Positions 21,647 through 28,376 of a DNA stretch of 33,369 bases are shown here, piece after piece. The DNA lies in the IMG/VR virus record IMGVR_UViG_3300032236_000560, positions 1 to 33,369 of that record. One strand, 5' to 3'. A program made the translations under genes and the position numbers. The stretch comes from a virus. The notes below the pieces were generated by a model that made no database searches, was not told the DNA's origin, and was given only the letters and a program-made list of their open reading frames with translations. The stretch's first letter is position 1. Each line of letters starts with the position of its first letter.

Positions 21647-22723
21647 TTAAACCACCTGTCCTTGATCTTTAAGTTTTGTCGTGCCCTCTGGTTCTCCCCA
21701 AGGGTATTGTCCTCCAATTTTGCCTTGTTTAGTACCTATTCCTTGCGGATCAAGGTTGGCAATATCGGCTCCTGTACTGGCATTTGGAGATGCCTGTGAC
21801 CCTAAAGCAACATTAGAAACTGCGCTTGTTGTAGATGGGGTAGACGGGTTGGTAGATCCACTTGTTGACTTTCCTAGCCCTGACTGTCTGACTATATCTG
21901 AGGCCACATAGTTTGCAAGAGTCTTTTCTGTTGCGCTAAGTGTGGGTTGGTTATAGGCTATCCCAGTTGAACTACTCGGAGTTGAACTAATTCCCTCTCC
22001 ACCGCCAGAGCCGGAGGCTAACAATGAATAATCGGTTGTGTCTGTAGATGGTTTGGCAGTCAAACCAACGTCAGTACCTTGCGGTTTGAACAGGTTGGCA
22101 TTAGCCGTTTCCCCGGAGCTAAAAGACGTTGTGTCTGGCGTAGCACCCAAGCCCTGAGTAGGCAAATTCTGTCCTGTGGCAATGTTGTAGTTAACACTTG
22201 GGGTCTGTGATGATAATAAACCTTGTTGTATTCCAGAACTTAGACCACCTGTCGCAGCTCCTTTTGTTATGCCTTTACCAATATCTTTCCCTTGAGCCGC
22301 TGCACTCACGCCACCGCTAACACCACCACCTACAGCACCTGCTGTAATTGGGGCACTTGTCGGTACATATGAAGCCACCTGTCCTCCAAGACCACCAGCC
22401 GCAGCACCCGTTAATATTTGCCTTGCATTACCACCGTTAGCAGCAGTCACGGCAGCACCCGCTGCTGTACCCGCCAATACGGTTGATAGACCAGCACCAG
22501 CAGGGCCAAGAGCAGCCGTCAATGCTATGGTTTCAATAATAGGCAGAGGATTTTTGGCAATATCTTGAGCAATAGATACAACACCATTTACTACTTTATT
22601 AACATCAGTCCCAAGTTTTTGGGCTGTATTTTCTAATGCTTTTCCTGCATTGCTAACATCTTTTTTGGCTTCGTTATATGTATCTTTTGCGCCTTGAACA
22701 ATATCATTTACTACGTTTGCCAT
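21647..22723 (-). CDS. Gly/Ala-rich membrane-active virion protein candidate
   Basis: A 358-residue protein with GGAGG five bases before the ATG, one of the stronger ribosome binding sites in the late region. An N-terminal helix (about 1-55) is followed by hydrophobic Gly/Ala-rich segments from about 60 to 165 (TAALGPAGAGLSTVLAGTAA, then GAAAGGLGG), which could insert in membranes, and a Ser/Thr/Gly-rich low-complexity remainder. It would fit the small pore-forming ejection protein of a short-tailed phage. No direct proof. Confidence 0.62.
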   Translation of the reverse strand: MANVVNDIVQGAKDTYNEAKKDVSNAGKALENTAQKLGTDVNKVVNGVVSIAQDIAKNPLPIIETIALTAALGPAGAGLSTVLAGTAAGAAVTAANGGNARQILTGAAAGGLGGQVASYVPTSAPITAGAVGGGVSGGVSAAAQGKDIGKGITKGAATGGLSSGIQQGLLSSQTPSVNYNIATGQNLPTQGLGATPDTTSFSSGETANANLFKPQGTDVGLTAKPSTDTTDYSLLASGSGGGEGISSTPSSSTGIAYNQPTLSATEKTLANYVASDIVRQSGLGKSTSGSTNPSTPSTTSAVSNVALGSQASPNASTGADIANLDPQGIGTKQGKIGGQYPWGEPEGTTKLKDQGQVV

Positions 22724-23140
22724 TTATACCTCCACCGATGCTTGCATAGATTGACCTTGTATACCACTCATTTGTGGGTTACCACCAGCCATTTGTACCG
22801 CTTTAATAATCTGTGGATTAGCAACTTCAAACTTAATTGTTTTAAATTTGGCTGCTTTACACGCTTGCATAAATTGTTTAATGCTATCAACCAGTTGTCT
22901 AGGATTGTCAGCAGTATCCATATGAGCCTCAATACTTCCGTCCTTGAGGTTGTAATATGTGAATAAAGTGTTGTTTGCCCTCATCACTCTAAAATTAGGG
23001 TCATTGTCTACGGAATGACTCATCAAGGCATAGATGTTTTTGGCATCTTTACCGGGGTTTGACTTGGCTAATATCTCAATTGGTTCCATTTTGGGATTTT
23101 GAGAATTTTTTGGTGGGGGGGAAGGGTTTTGCATTTCCAT
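22724..23140 (-). CDS. Virion-associated protein with acetyltransferase-like fold
   Basis: A 138-residue protein. The ATG at 23140 is preferred over a TTG four codons upstream, which would overlap the preceding stop more deeply. After a Pro-rich N-terminus, RVMRANNTLFTYYNLKDGSI, then AHMDTADNPRQLVDSIKQFM and FKTIKFEVANP resemble the compact N-acetyltransferase-like phage proteins found near internal virion genes (comparable with T7 gp13-type context). Catalytic use is unlikely to be readable from sequence. It lies directly before the ejection-type genes. Confidence 0.62.
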   Translation of the reverse strand: MEMQNPSPPPKNSQNPKMEPIEILAKSNPGKDAKNIYALMSHSVDNDPNFRVMRANNTLFTYYNLKDGSIEAHMDTADNPRQLVDSIKQFMQACKAAKFKTIKFEVANPQIIKAVQMAGGNPQMSGIQGQSMQASVEV

Positions 23141-23141
23141 A

Positions 23142-23480
23142 TTAAAGTCCAAGTGCCAATTGTATTTGCTGATGAAGAAATAAGTGTGTGCTTATCCAGT
23201 CGTAAAAAGATGACTCATCGTTCCAATTTGTGTCCAATAAATTGATTGGATTGCTCAAATTTAGTATCGCAGACAGGCTTTGATGCTCATTTTGGTGTGC
23301 CAAAAGCCAGTCTTCTAGGTCATTTACATTGGCATCTTGGATAGGAAAACGGGCATAAACGATGTTTTGAAGGGAAATTTGGTCACCAAATAGCCTATGT
23401 TGGACTCCATTCTCAAAAAAGAATCCCTGTAGGCTATCTACATCCCCAAATTTGACCAATGACAAGGCATCGTTATTCAT
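23142..23480 (-). CDS. Unknown late protein, 112 residues
   Basis: Begins MNNDALSLVKFGDVDSLQGF and ends in a helical His-containing region (DWISTHLFLHQQIQLALGL). The second half (DWLLAHQNEHQSLSAIL) contains several His and acidic residues. One base separates its ATG from the preceding TAA, so coupling is likely despite a weak ribosome binding site. I recall similar proteins next to tail genes in environmental phages, without known function. Confidence 0.65.
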   Translation of the reverse strand: MNNDALSLVKFGDVDSLQGFFFENGVQHRLFGDQISLQNIVYARFPIQDANVNDLEDWLLAHQNEHQSLSAILNLSNPINLLDTNWNDESSFYDWISTHLFLHQQIQLALGL

Positions 23481-23481
23481 A

Positions 23482-25533
23482 TTAGAACTTAGCCCTCAAT
23501 TCAGCCTCAAACTCAAACCCTGAGATGGTGTAATTAGGGTTAACACTAGTTACAGTCAATCCAATGTATTTACCCCATTGTTGGGCATCTTGTCTGTACA
23601 AATAATATCCACCAATCGGATTACCCCAGCCTATTACTGTCGAACTGTTGTTTGTCCACGTAACTGTTGCGTTACTGTTGTTGACCCAAGTCACCAAAGT
23701 AAAGTTGCCAAGAGTTACGGACGGAGAAGAATTGTTCTCGCTATCGGTTGTAACAACAATATTGTTACCCGTTGTTGGGTTTAGCGTAGCCTCTACACCC
23801 CACTTCAAGGCTTGCTTGTCACGAATGACGTTGCCAAAACTATAAAGAGGTGTTTGTATTTTGGTTGGCAAGTTTGTTGATGAACTTTGATAAAGTTGCC
23901 ACAAATCTGTACCTGTTGTGCCGTAGATTGATTGCAGTCCACCTTTTTGGGCAGAAACAATAAATGACTGCGCCCCTTGGTAAGTGAAGAACCATTTTTT
24001 GTCAAAGAACACCAGTTGCAACCATTGTCCTGTGCCTTGAGTTCCGCTGGTTCCTGTGTACCAAACATTAAAGCAAGCGCACAAAATATTGAATATAAGT
24101 ACTTGACCGCAACTAACTTTATGGTTTGTAAAGTCAATAAATGGAATGAGTCCGTCAAGTGGGTCACTTAGTTTTGAAGTGGTAGATCCAACAAGTGCGT
24201 ACACACCAGACCTATTCATAAACACAATAGACCTAAAGTATGGCAAAACAGCGTAACCTTGATCTGTACCAACGGATGCACTAATGTTTGTGTTGGTATA
24301 CAGGGTTGAGCCTGTAGTGGAGTTAATCCTAACGTCAGAAATAACGCTAATACTGTCTGCGCCAAATACATACAAGAAGTTGTTGGCTGCGATCAAAGCC
24401 GTAATATTTCCGACAAGCGTTTCGTCTTGAAAAACAATATTTCCGGCAGATGGACTATAAAAATCGTTAAATGTTCCGGCAGCTGTGTAGTACAAAGTAC
24501 GTCCACTTGCTATCCACACCCTTCCAGAAAATGAGGCAATAGCAGTTGGGTTTGTAATGCTGAACACACTTGCCGTAATCTTGATGCCGTTACCTGTGGC
24601 AGAGTTAATTGTTACAGTTGGCGCACTTGTATAACCTGTACCGGGCGTTAATCCTGTACCGTAAGCAGATACGCCAGTAATCACGTTGCCGTTGGTTGCA
24701 AGTGAAATAACTGCCGTCTGACCTGTTGAAGGTGCGGTAACAGTAGCGGTAGGGCTACCTGTATAACCTGCCCCAGACAAAGTGTAGGTAAGCCCTGTTG
24801 GCGTACCAGCAGTAGTTGTAAGGGCAGTACCGCCAAGAGTTGCTGACAAAGTGATAGACGTAATGTTTGCGCCTGTACCACTTGCAGCTATTACATAGTA
24901 AGACGTTGCCGTACCTGTGTATCCTGAGATAGATCCTGTACCGCCAAGTGTTCCAGATATGGTCACAGCCATACCCACCACGATGGTGTTAAAAGAATTA
25001 ATGGTGAACACACCGCCAGTAGCAAGGGCGGTAACGGTTAAGTTGTATGTCAGGGATGATGGTGAAGTTGTACCGTTTAGACCTATGGTGAAAGCAAGAG
25101 ATCCTATAGGGTAAATACTAGTTCCATCCCAATAAGAATATCCGTTGGTGTAGTCAGCAATCAATAGATATTGGTTACTCCAAACGCTTGATTGGGTTGG
25201 CCCTGTGTATCCAGAATTGGCTATAACTACATTGGTTGGCGTTGAAAGATCAAGATTTGCATACTCAACTTTACCTGTGCTATTTTCAAAAGCAACAGCG
25301 TAATCTATATTGTTGATATTGCAATATGTGAGATAGGAAACTGTACCCGCCCAAGCGACAGTTCCAACAGTTGTTTGAGCAGGAACGCATTTTAGGTTGC
25401 CGTGACCAACTGGCATGGCATTTTCCACCCACGCAAATTCAGTCTCCTTGATAGACGTTCTACTTGCTTTTGTATTTACGCCATCAAAGTCTTTGGCAAC
25501 CTTATATTCTTTTTTCTGCTCATTTGTAGCCAT
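23482..25533 (-). CDS. Propeller-like tail/stabilisation protein with inserted beta modules
   Basis: A 683-residue protein. KDFDGVNTKASRTSIKETEF (about 14-33) and ENAMPVGHGNLKCVPA (about 37-52) are typical of a broad podovirus tail protein class with WD/beta-propeller-like strands, here at about 55-150 and 330-600. A Gly/Thr-rich block at about 150-325 interrupts it, with two copies of a G-x-GYT-S/x-PT-x-T motif (about 254-265 and 298-309), as found in phage adhesion modules. The start overlaps the previous stop as TAATG. A role in tail stabilisation or attachment is inferred. Confidence 0.66.
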   Translation of the reverse strand: MATNEQKKEYKVAKDFDGVNTKASRTSIKETEFAWVENAMPVGHGNLKCVPAQTTVGTVAWAGTVSYLTYCNINNIDYAVAFENSTGKVEYANLDLSTPTNVVIANSGYTGPTQSSVWSNQYLLIADYTNGYSYWDGTSIYPIGSLAFTIGLNGTTSPSSLTYNLTVTALATGGVFTINSFNTIVVGMAVTISGTLGGTGSISGYTGTATSYYVIAASGTGANITSITLSATLGGTALTTTAGTPTGLTYTLSGAGYTGSPTATVTAPSTGQTAVISLATNGNVITGVSAYGTGLTPGTGYTSAPTVTINSATGNGIKITASVFSITNPTAIASFSGRVWIASGRTLYYTAAGTFNDFYSPSAGNIVFQDETLVGNITALIAANNFLYVFGADSISVISDVRINSTTGSTLYTNTNISASVGTDQGYAVLPYFRSIVFMNRSGVYALVGSTTSKLSDPLDGLIPFIDFTNHKVSCGQVLIFNILCACFNVWYTGTSGTQGTGQWLQLVFFDKKWFFTYQGAQSFIVSAQKGGLQSIYGTTGTDLWQLYQSSSTNLPTKIQTPLYSFGNVIRDKQALKWGVEATLNPTTGNNIVVTTDSENNSSPSVTLGNFTLVTWVNNSNATVTWTNNSSTVIGWGNPIGGYYLYRQDAQQWGKYIGLTVTSVNPNYTISGFEFEAELRAKF

Positions 25534-25760
25534 TATCTACATCCCCAGCGTTTGCGGGCAGCCTTGCCTCTCTCACCTGTCCAGCTCTTACTTCTAGCGC
25601 AAAAAGATTTATGCCTTGGCCCAGACTTCTGAGGTGCTTTTAGATTGCTACCTGTAGCCCGGTTGTACTTTTTCCTACCTTTTTCGGTAAGCCCACCCCC
25701 TGCCCTGACGGACTTTTTCTCGCCTCTGCCGACAGAAAGGTTGGGCTTTTTTCTAGGCAT
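25533..25760 (-). CDS. Small basic Cys-containing phage protein (DUF6321-like)
   Basis: A 75-residue, very basic protein: GGLTEKGRKKYNRATGSNLK, then RHKSFCARSKSWTGERGKAA and a terminal RKRWGC. This SFCAR...KRW-x-C pattern matches a widespread small phage family that I believe is DUF6321; function unknown. It lies between the endolysin and the propeller-like protein and is coupled to both by TAATG overlaps. The basic charge and conserved Cys suggest nucleic-acid binding or a metal site. Confidence 0.75.
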   Translation of the reverse strand: MPRKKPNLSVGRGEKKSVRAGGGLTEKGRKKYNRATGSNLKAPQKSGPRHKSFCARSKSWTGERGKAARKRWGCR

Positions 25761-26239
25761 TACTTCTCGCTTGCGTGTTCTTCGTGATGATGATATTCAA
25801 TCTCAGTCAGAATGCCGGGTTTGTACTTATTCTCAGGTCTGTAGATGGTTAATTTCTGATTACGCATTTCGGGAGCAAAAGAGATGTGCATCCAACGACC
25901 AAACTCATGGATCATCTGATCAAACTCAATACCTGCGTTTATGACCAACTGACAGAGTTCGTAAGGAGTATGAGAAGTAGAAGAGCAATCAATAGCCCAT
26001 CCATCCATGTGGGAAGAAACTTTTGATCCTCCAACTGCAACATTAACGTCAGGCAAACGCAACCAAGAATTAACACGCAAAGGGCCAGTAACAGCACGTA
26101 CTCTCTCCAGTTGTGCAGCAGCCGTCTTCATGTTGGCTAACTGTTTTTCGTCAGGTTGATTATCAATGTGCAAACGTATGGCTGTCTCGCTATACGTTGC
26201 CTCATCTAATGTAAAGTTTTCACTCAGTTTTGTCATCAT
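25760..26239 (-). CDS. Endolysin, peptidase M15 type
   Basis: A 159-residue zinc peptidase expected to cut peptidoglycan cross-links at lysis. The M15 pattern is clear: SENFTLDEATYSETA at the N-terminus, LRVNSWLRLPDVN at about 54-66, the metal motif SSHMDGWAIDC (H77, D84), and FGRWMHISF with H118 as third ligand. No signal peptide or wall-binding domain is seen, so release would need the holin. It starts at a double ATG (26239/26236), and TAGGA precedes it. It is followed upstream in transcription by holin-like and spanin genes. Confidence 0.9.
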   Translation of the reverse strand: MMTKLSENFTLDEATYSETAIRLHIDNQPDEKQLANMKTAAAQLERVRAVTGPLRVNSWLRLPDVNVAVGGSKVSSHMDGWAIDCSSTSHTPYELCQLVINAGIEFDQMIHEFGRWMHISFAPEMRNQKLTIYRPENKYKPGILTEIEYHHHEEHASEK

Positions 26240-26438
26240 CTTTTCCTACGTGTATGCCCGTAATTAGGCCAATAAAACCACCCACAATCGTTTGGAAAGC
26301 GGGGCCAACTATGTCAAATACCACTTTATCATCGACCGTTGGGTCAAGGATTGCTTGTACGAACATCCACACCATAGCCATTACAACGGCTAAAAGAGCG
26401 CATGTGGCTATTAATGTTACGTAGTCTTTTATCTTCAT
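26220..26438 (-). CDS. Putative holin, two membrane helices
   Basis: A 72-residue protein with membrane helices at about 7-30 and 43-63, a short charged N-terminus and an acidic hydrophilic C-terminus (GKDDDKTE). AGGAG lies six bases before the ATG at 26438. Its stop overlaps the endolysin start, and its start overlaps the Rz stop as ATGA. Size, topology and location between spanins and endolysin fit a class II-like holin that permeabilises the inner membrane. Other small membrane proteins in the block are alternatives. Confidence 0.72.
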   Translation of the reverse strand: MKIKDYVTLIATCALLAVVMAMVWMFVQAILDPTVDDKVVFDIVGPAFQTIVGGFIGLITGIHVGKDDDKTE

Positions 26439-26881
26439 TGCTTACTCCTTATTTGGTTGTAGGTGTCGATGCAGGTGTTGAGACTGCGGATGGCTTTGTC
26501 CCCGTCTGCTGTGATGGTGACAAGAGCGTTAGCAGCCTCTGGGTCAAGTTCGGATCTTGTTTCTGCACTTCCGGGGGGAGAGGTGGGATCTGAGCTGGTT
26601 TGAATGGTGCGGGTGGCGATAGAAAGCCGCAACTCGCCAGAAACAATGTCAGAATGTAGCTTAGATATTTGGGCTTGGGCAGTCTCATTTGCTTTCCTTA
26701 GTTCTACAGATTGTTTGTCCACAACGGCTTGCATCTCACGTTCTTTGTCCCGTTCTATGGCATTTAGACGGACAATTTCAGCCTCTTGTTCCACATAGGC
26801 TTGGTGATGACCATAGAAATAACTAGATATTACCAAGGACATAACACCCACAAGAACCCACGGATTAGTTAGACTGAACAC
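26435..26881 (-). CDS. Rz: Rz-like inner-membrane spanin
   Basis: A 148-residue protein with an N-terminal membrane anchor (about 8-24), then a periplasmic coiled-coil region of about 30-95 (EAEIVRLNAIERDKEREMQA), a Ser/Pro-rich stretch and a C-terminal ALVTITADGDKAIRSLNTC segment characteristic of Rz-type proteins. With the outer-membrane partner encoded inside it, it would fuse the two membranes in the last step of lysis. The gene overlaps the holin and the preceding small membrane protein gene. Confidence 0.85.
   Translation of the reverse strand: MFSLTNPWVLVGVMSLVISSYFYGHHQAYVEQEAEIVRLNAIERDKEREMQAVVDKQSVELRKANETAQAQISKLHSDIVSGELRLSIATRTIQTSSDPTSPPGSAETRSELDPEAANALVTITADGDKAIRSLNTCIDTYNQIRSKQ
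26449..26688 (-). CDS. Rz1: Rz1-like outer-membrane lipoprotein spanin, nested in Rz
   Basis: A 79-residue protein read entirely within Rz in another frame. It has a lipoprotein signal, MRLPKPKYLSYILTLFLASC, with lipobox LASC and lipidated Cys at residue 20, followed by a Pro-rich mature domain (PPAPFKPAQIPPLPPEV). AAGGA lies about seven bases upstream of the ATG. Nested Rz1 with Pro-rich content is the classical lambda-like arrangement. It supports a Gram-negative host. Confidence 0.88.
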   Translation of the reverse strand: MRLPKPKYLSYILTLFLASCGFLSPPAPFKPAQIPPLPPEVQKQDPNLTQRLLTLLSPSQQTGTKPSAVSTPASTPTTK

Positions 26882-27053
26882 TTTTTTGTACCTCTTTTTT
26901 CAGTTTTCTAAGATCTTTAGCCTCTGCCCTTATTGTCTCTCTAATCTCAAAAATATCCAAATACATCAAGACTTCTACAGGCAAAATCAGGCAAAACACA
27001 AGTGCCAAGATAACTATTGCTACCAGAAATTTTCCATCATCGTTCTTTGCCAT
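26865..27053 (-). CDS. Small membrane protein with coiled-coil tail
   Basis: A 62-residue protein from the ATG at 27053; the frame is open to a GTG ten codons earlier, which has no better site. Membrane helix at about 8-31, then a charged helix (FEIRETIRAEAKDLRKLKK) likely to form a coiled coil. It overlaps the Rz start by 17 bases and the end of the next gene. Membership of the lysis block suggests a holin accessory or antiholin role, unproven. Confidence 0.62.
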   Translation of the reverse strand: MAKNDDGKFLVAIVILALVFCLILPVEVLMYLDIFEIRETIRAEAKDLRKLKKEVQKSVQSN

Positions 27054-27748
27054 TTGAGAGCCAACATAATTCCCCAGAACCACAAAATAAGAATAAAAAC
27101 AAGAAAAGCCGTCATGAGTCTATAGAACTGTTTTTCCTCTTTTTGTTCTCTTTTCCACCTCTCAAAATTGGCTTTCCTGATCTTTTCTTTCCTAGCAAAT
27201 GCTTGCTCCTCAAGGATCTTTTTGTGCATCTTGAGAAACCGGGAATATATGTCCTTCAATTCCTTAGGCGCATATACCATTGCCTCCCTGATCTGCACAG
27301 ATAAATCTTCAATCTGCATCTCAATCAAAGCCCTGTCTATCGCAGCTTTGCTTGTATTTTGGTCAGGATCGTATTCTGTTTTAGACTTTAGTTCTAACTC
27401 AGCGTAGTGATCCTTGATTTGTTTTTCAAGGTCAAAGAACTCACCGAGTTGTTTTGCGACCGACTGGATGAGTTCGAGTTCAAGTTCTTCGTAGGATTTT
27501 TTCCGTTTGGTTGATTTTGTTGGCGTTTGCGCCAGAGGCTGGGGCGTGGTTGGTTTGGATCTACTGGGGTTAAATAACCCAAGCAACCAGTTCCATACAC
27601 CTTTGAGTTCCTGTACGTCTTCAATCGCACCTTCAACAACTTTCTTAGCGTTCTGAATCTGCATCCTGCCTTCATGCAGCATGTCACATCCCTGCTTGAT
27701 AACGCTAAAACAGGTTTGAGCAGCGAGTAAAAGGGAGAATGGATCAAT
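27020..27748 (-). CDS. Late protein with C-terminal membrane helix; apparent ATT start
   Basis: A 242-residue protein if begun at ATT 27748, or 220 if begun at the first ATG (27682). The ATT is five bases after a perfect GGAGG, and the added residues (M)IDPFSLLLAAQTCFSVIKQG look native; I recall similar phage proteins starting MIDP. Residues 23-60 are helical, about 65-200 is charged coiled coil, and a membrane helix lies near 207-230 (FLVFILILWFWGIML). In phages such proteins sit beside lysis genes, as here. Function unknown. A base error that removed a normal start is an alternative. Confidence 0.7.
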   Translation of the reverse strand: MDPFSLLLAAQTCFSVIKQGCDMLHEGRMQIQNAKKVVEGAIEDVQELKGVWNWLLGLFNPSRSKPTTPQPLAQTPTKSTKRKKSYEELELELIQSVAKQLGEFFDLEKQIKDHYAELELKSKTEYDPDQNTSKAAIDRALIEMQIEDLSVQIREAMVYAPKELKDIYSRFLKMHKKILEEQAFARKEKIRKANFERWKREQKEEKQFYRLMTAFLVFILILWFWGIMLALKWQRTMMENFW

Positions 27749-27749
27749 C

Positions 27750-27944
27750 TCATCCTCCGATCAGTTTCTTGAAAAACTCAGCTGCGACACCCGGCCCAAG
27801 CAAAACAGCAACCATAAGACCGTACAGTAAGTATTCCATTTTGGTCATACGTTTTTCACCTGAGACCAAAGACTCCTCTATACGCTTATATCTCTCAGCG
27901 CATATAGCCTCATGTACTGCCATTCTGGTTTCTATGTCTTCCAT
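27750..27944 (-). CDS. XhlA-like small membrane protein, 64 residues
   Basis: GGAGG lies four bases before the ATG at 27944. An N-terminal charged helix (MEDIETRMAVHEAICAERYK), then a membrane helix at about 38-56 (YLLYGLMVAVLLGPGVA) and a short basic end. This layout resembles hemolysin XhlA-type proteins that assist holins. The start overlaps the preceding stop as TAATG. Holin accessory is the best guess from topology and position. Confidence 0.65.
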   Translation of the reverse strand: MEDIETRMAVHEAICAERYKRIEESLVSGEKRMTKMEYLLYGLMVAVLLGPGVAAEFFKKLIGG

Positions 27945-28375
27945 TAAGCCTCCACAGGCCAGTTTTGTGCGTTGACCACAGCAATAAGTGCGGGTACATC
28001 CTCACACCCTGCTATGGCTGTTTTTAGACGTTCTATCTCTGTTACTACGGCTGCCCTGTAAGTGACAGTAGCAGCAGGAATATCCACATTACGCTCTGTT
28101 TTGCGGATAATCATCCAATCTGTTTGGGCAAGTAGTTTGTTGGCAGTATCTTTGACTTGGGCAGTCCAGTTCTTTTTGAGGTCTGTCAAGTCTTTAGGGT
28201 TGTCATGTCCCCAGTAAAACCTATCGTCATACACTACAGGGTCTGCAACCTCTGTAATTCCTATAGCCTCTTTCTCTTCAAGAGATGTGAGGTTAAGCCA
28301 GTTGGCAGGGTACTGAGTTCCATTTACTTCAAAAGGAATACCAGTTGCTAAAGGTTGACCGTTAAGTAAAAACAT
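27944..28375 (-). CDS. Tail-fibre-assembly-like protein
   Basis: A 143-residue protein: a short N-terminal part with IPFEVNGTQYPANWLNLTS, then SLEEKEAIGITEVADP and a charged helical C-terminal half (LLAQTDWMIIRKTERNVDIP, followed by AATVTYRAAVVTEIERL). This is the layout of phage tail-fibre assembly chaperones and DUF4376-like proteins. It starts one base after the stop of the large fibre gene, the expected partner. A chaperone for fibre folding is likely but not proven. Confidence 0.75.
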   Translation of the reverse strand: MFLLNGQPLATGIPFEVNGTQYPANWLNLTSLEEKEAIGITEVADPVVYDDRFYWGHDNPKDLTDLKKNWTAQVKDTANKLLAQTDWMIIRKTERNVDIPAATVTYRAAVVTEIERLKTAIAGCEDVPALIAVVNAQNWPVEA

Positions 28376-28376
28376 A

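Noticed and set aside
26402-26798. Plus-strand frames opposite the spanin and holin genes
   Set aside because: They are antisense to the Rz/Rz1 and holin genes, whose motifs (lipobox, coiled coil, membrane helices) are clear.
27394-27753. 119-codon minus-strand frame starting at an ATG overlapping the 64-residue gene's stop
   Set aside because: The start looked attractive (ATGA after GGAGG), but the alternative frame with the ATT start gives a coherent protein with coiled coil and membrane helix, while this frame gives disordered basic sequence.
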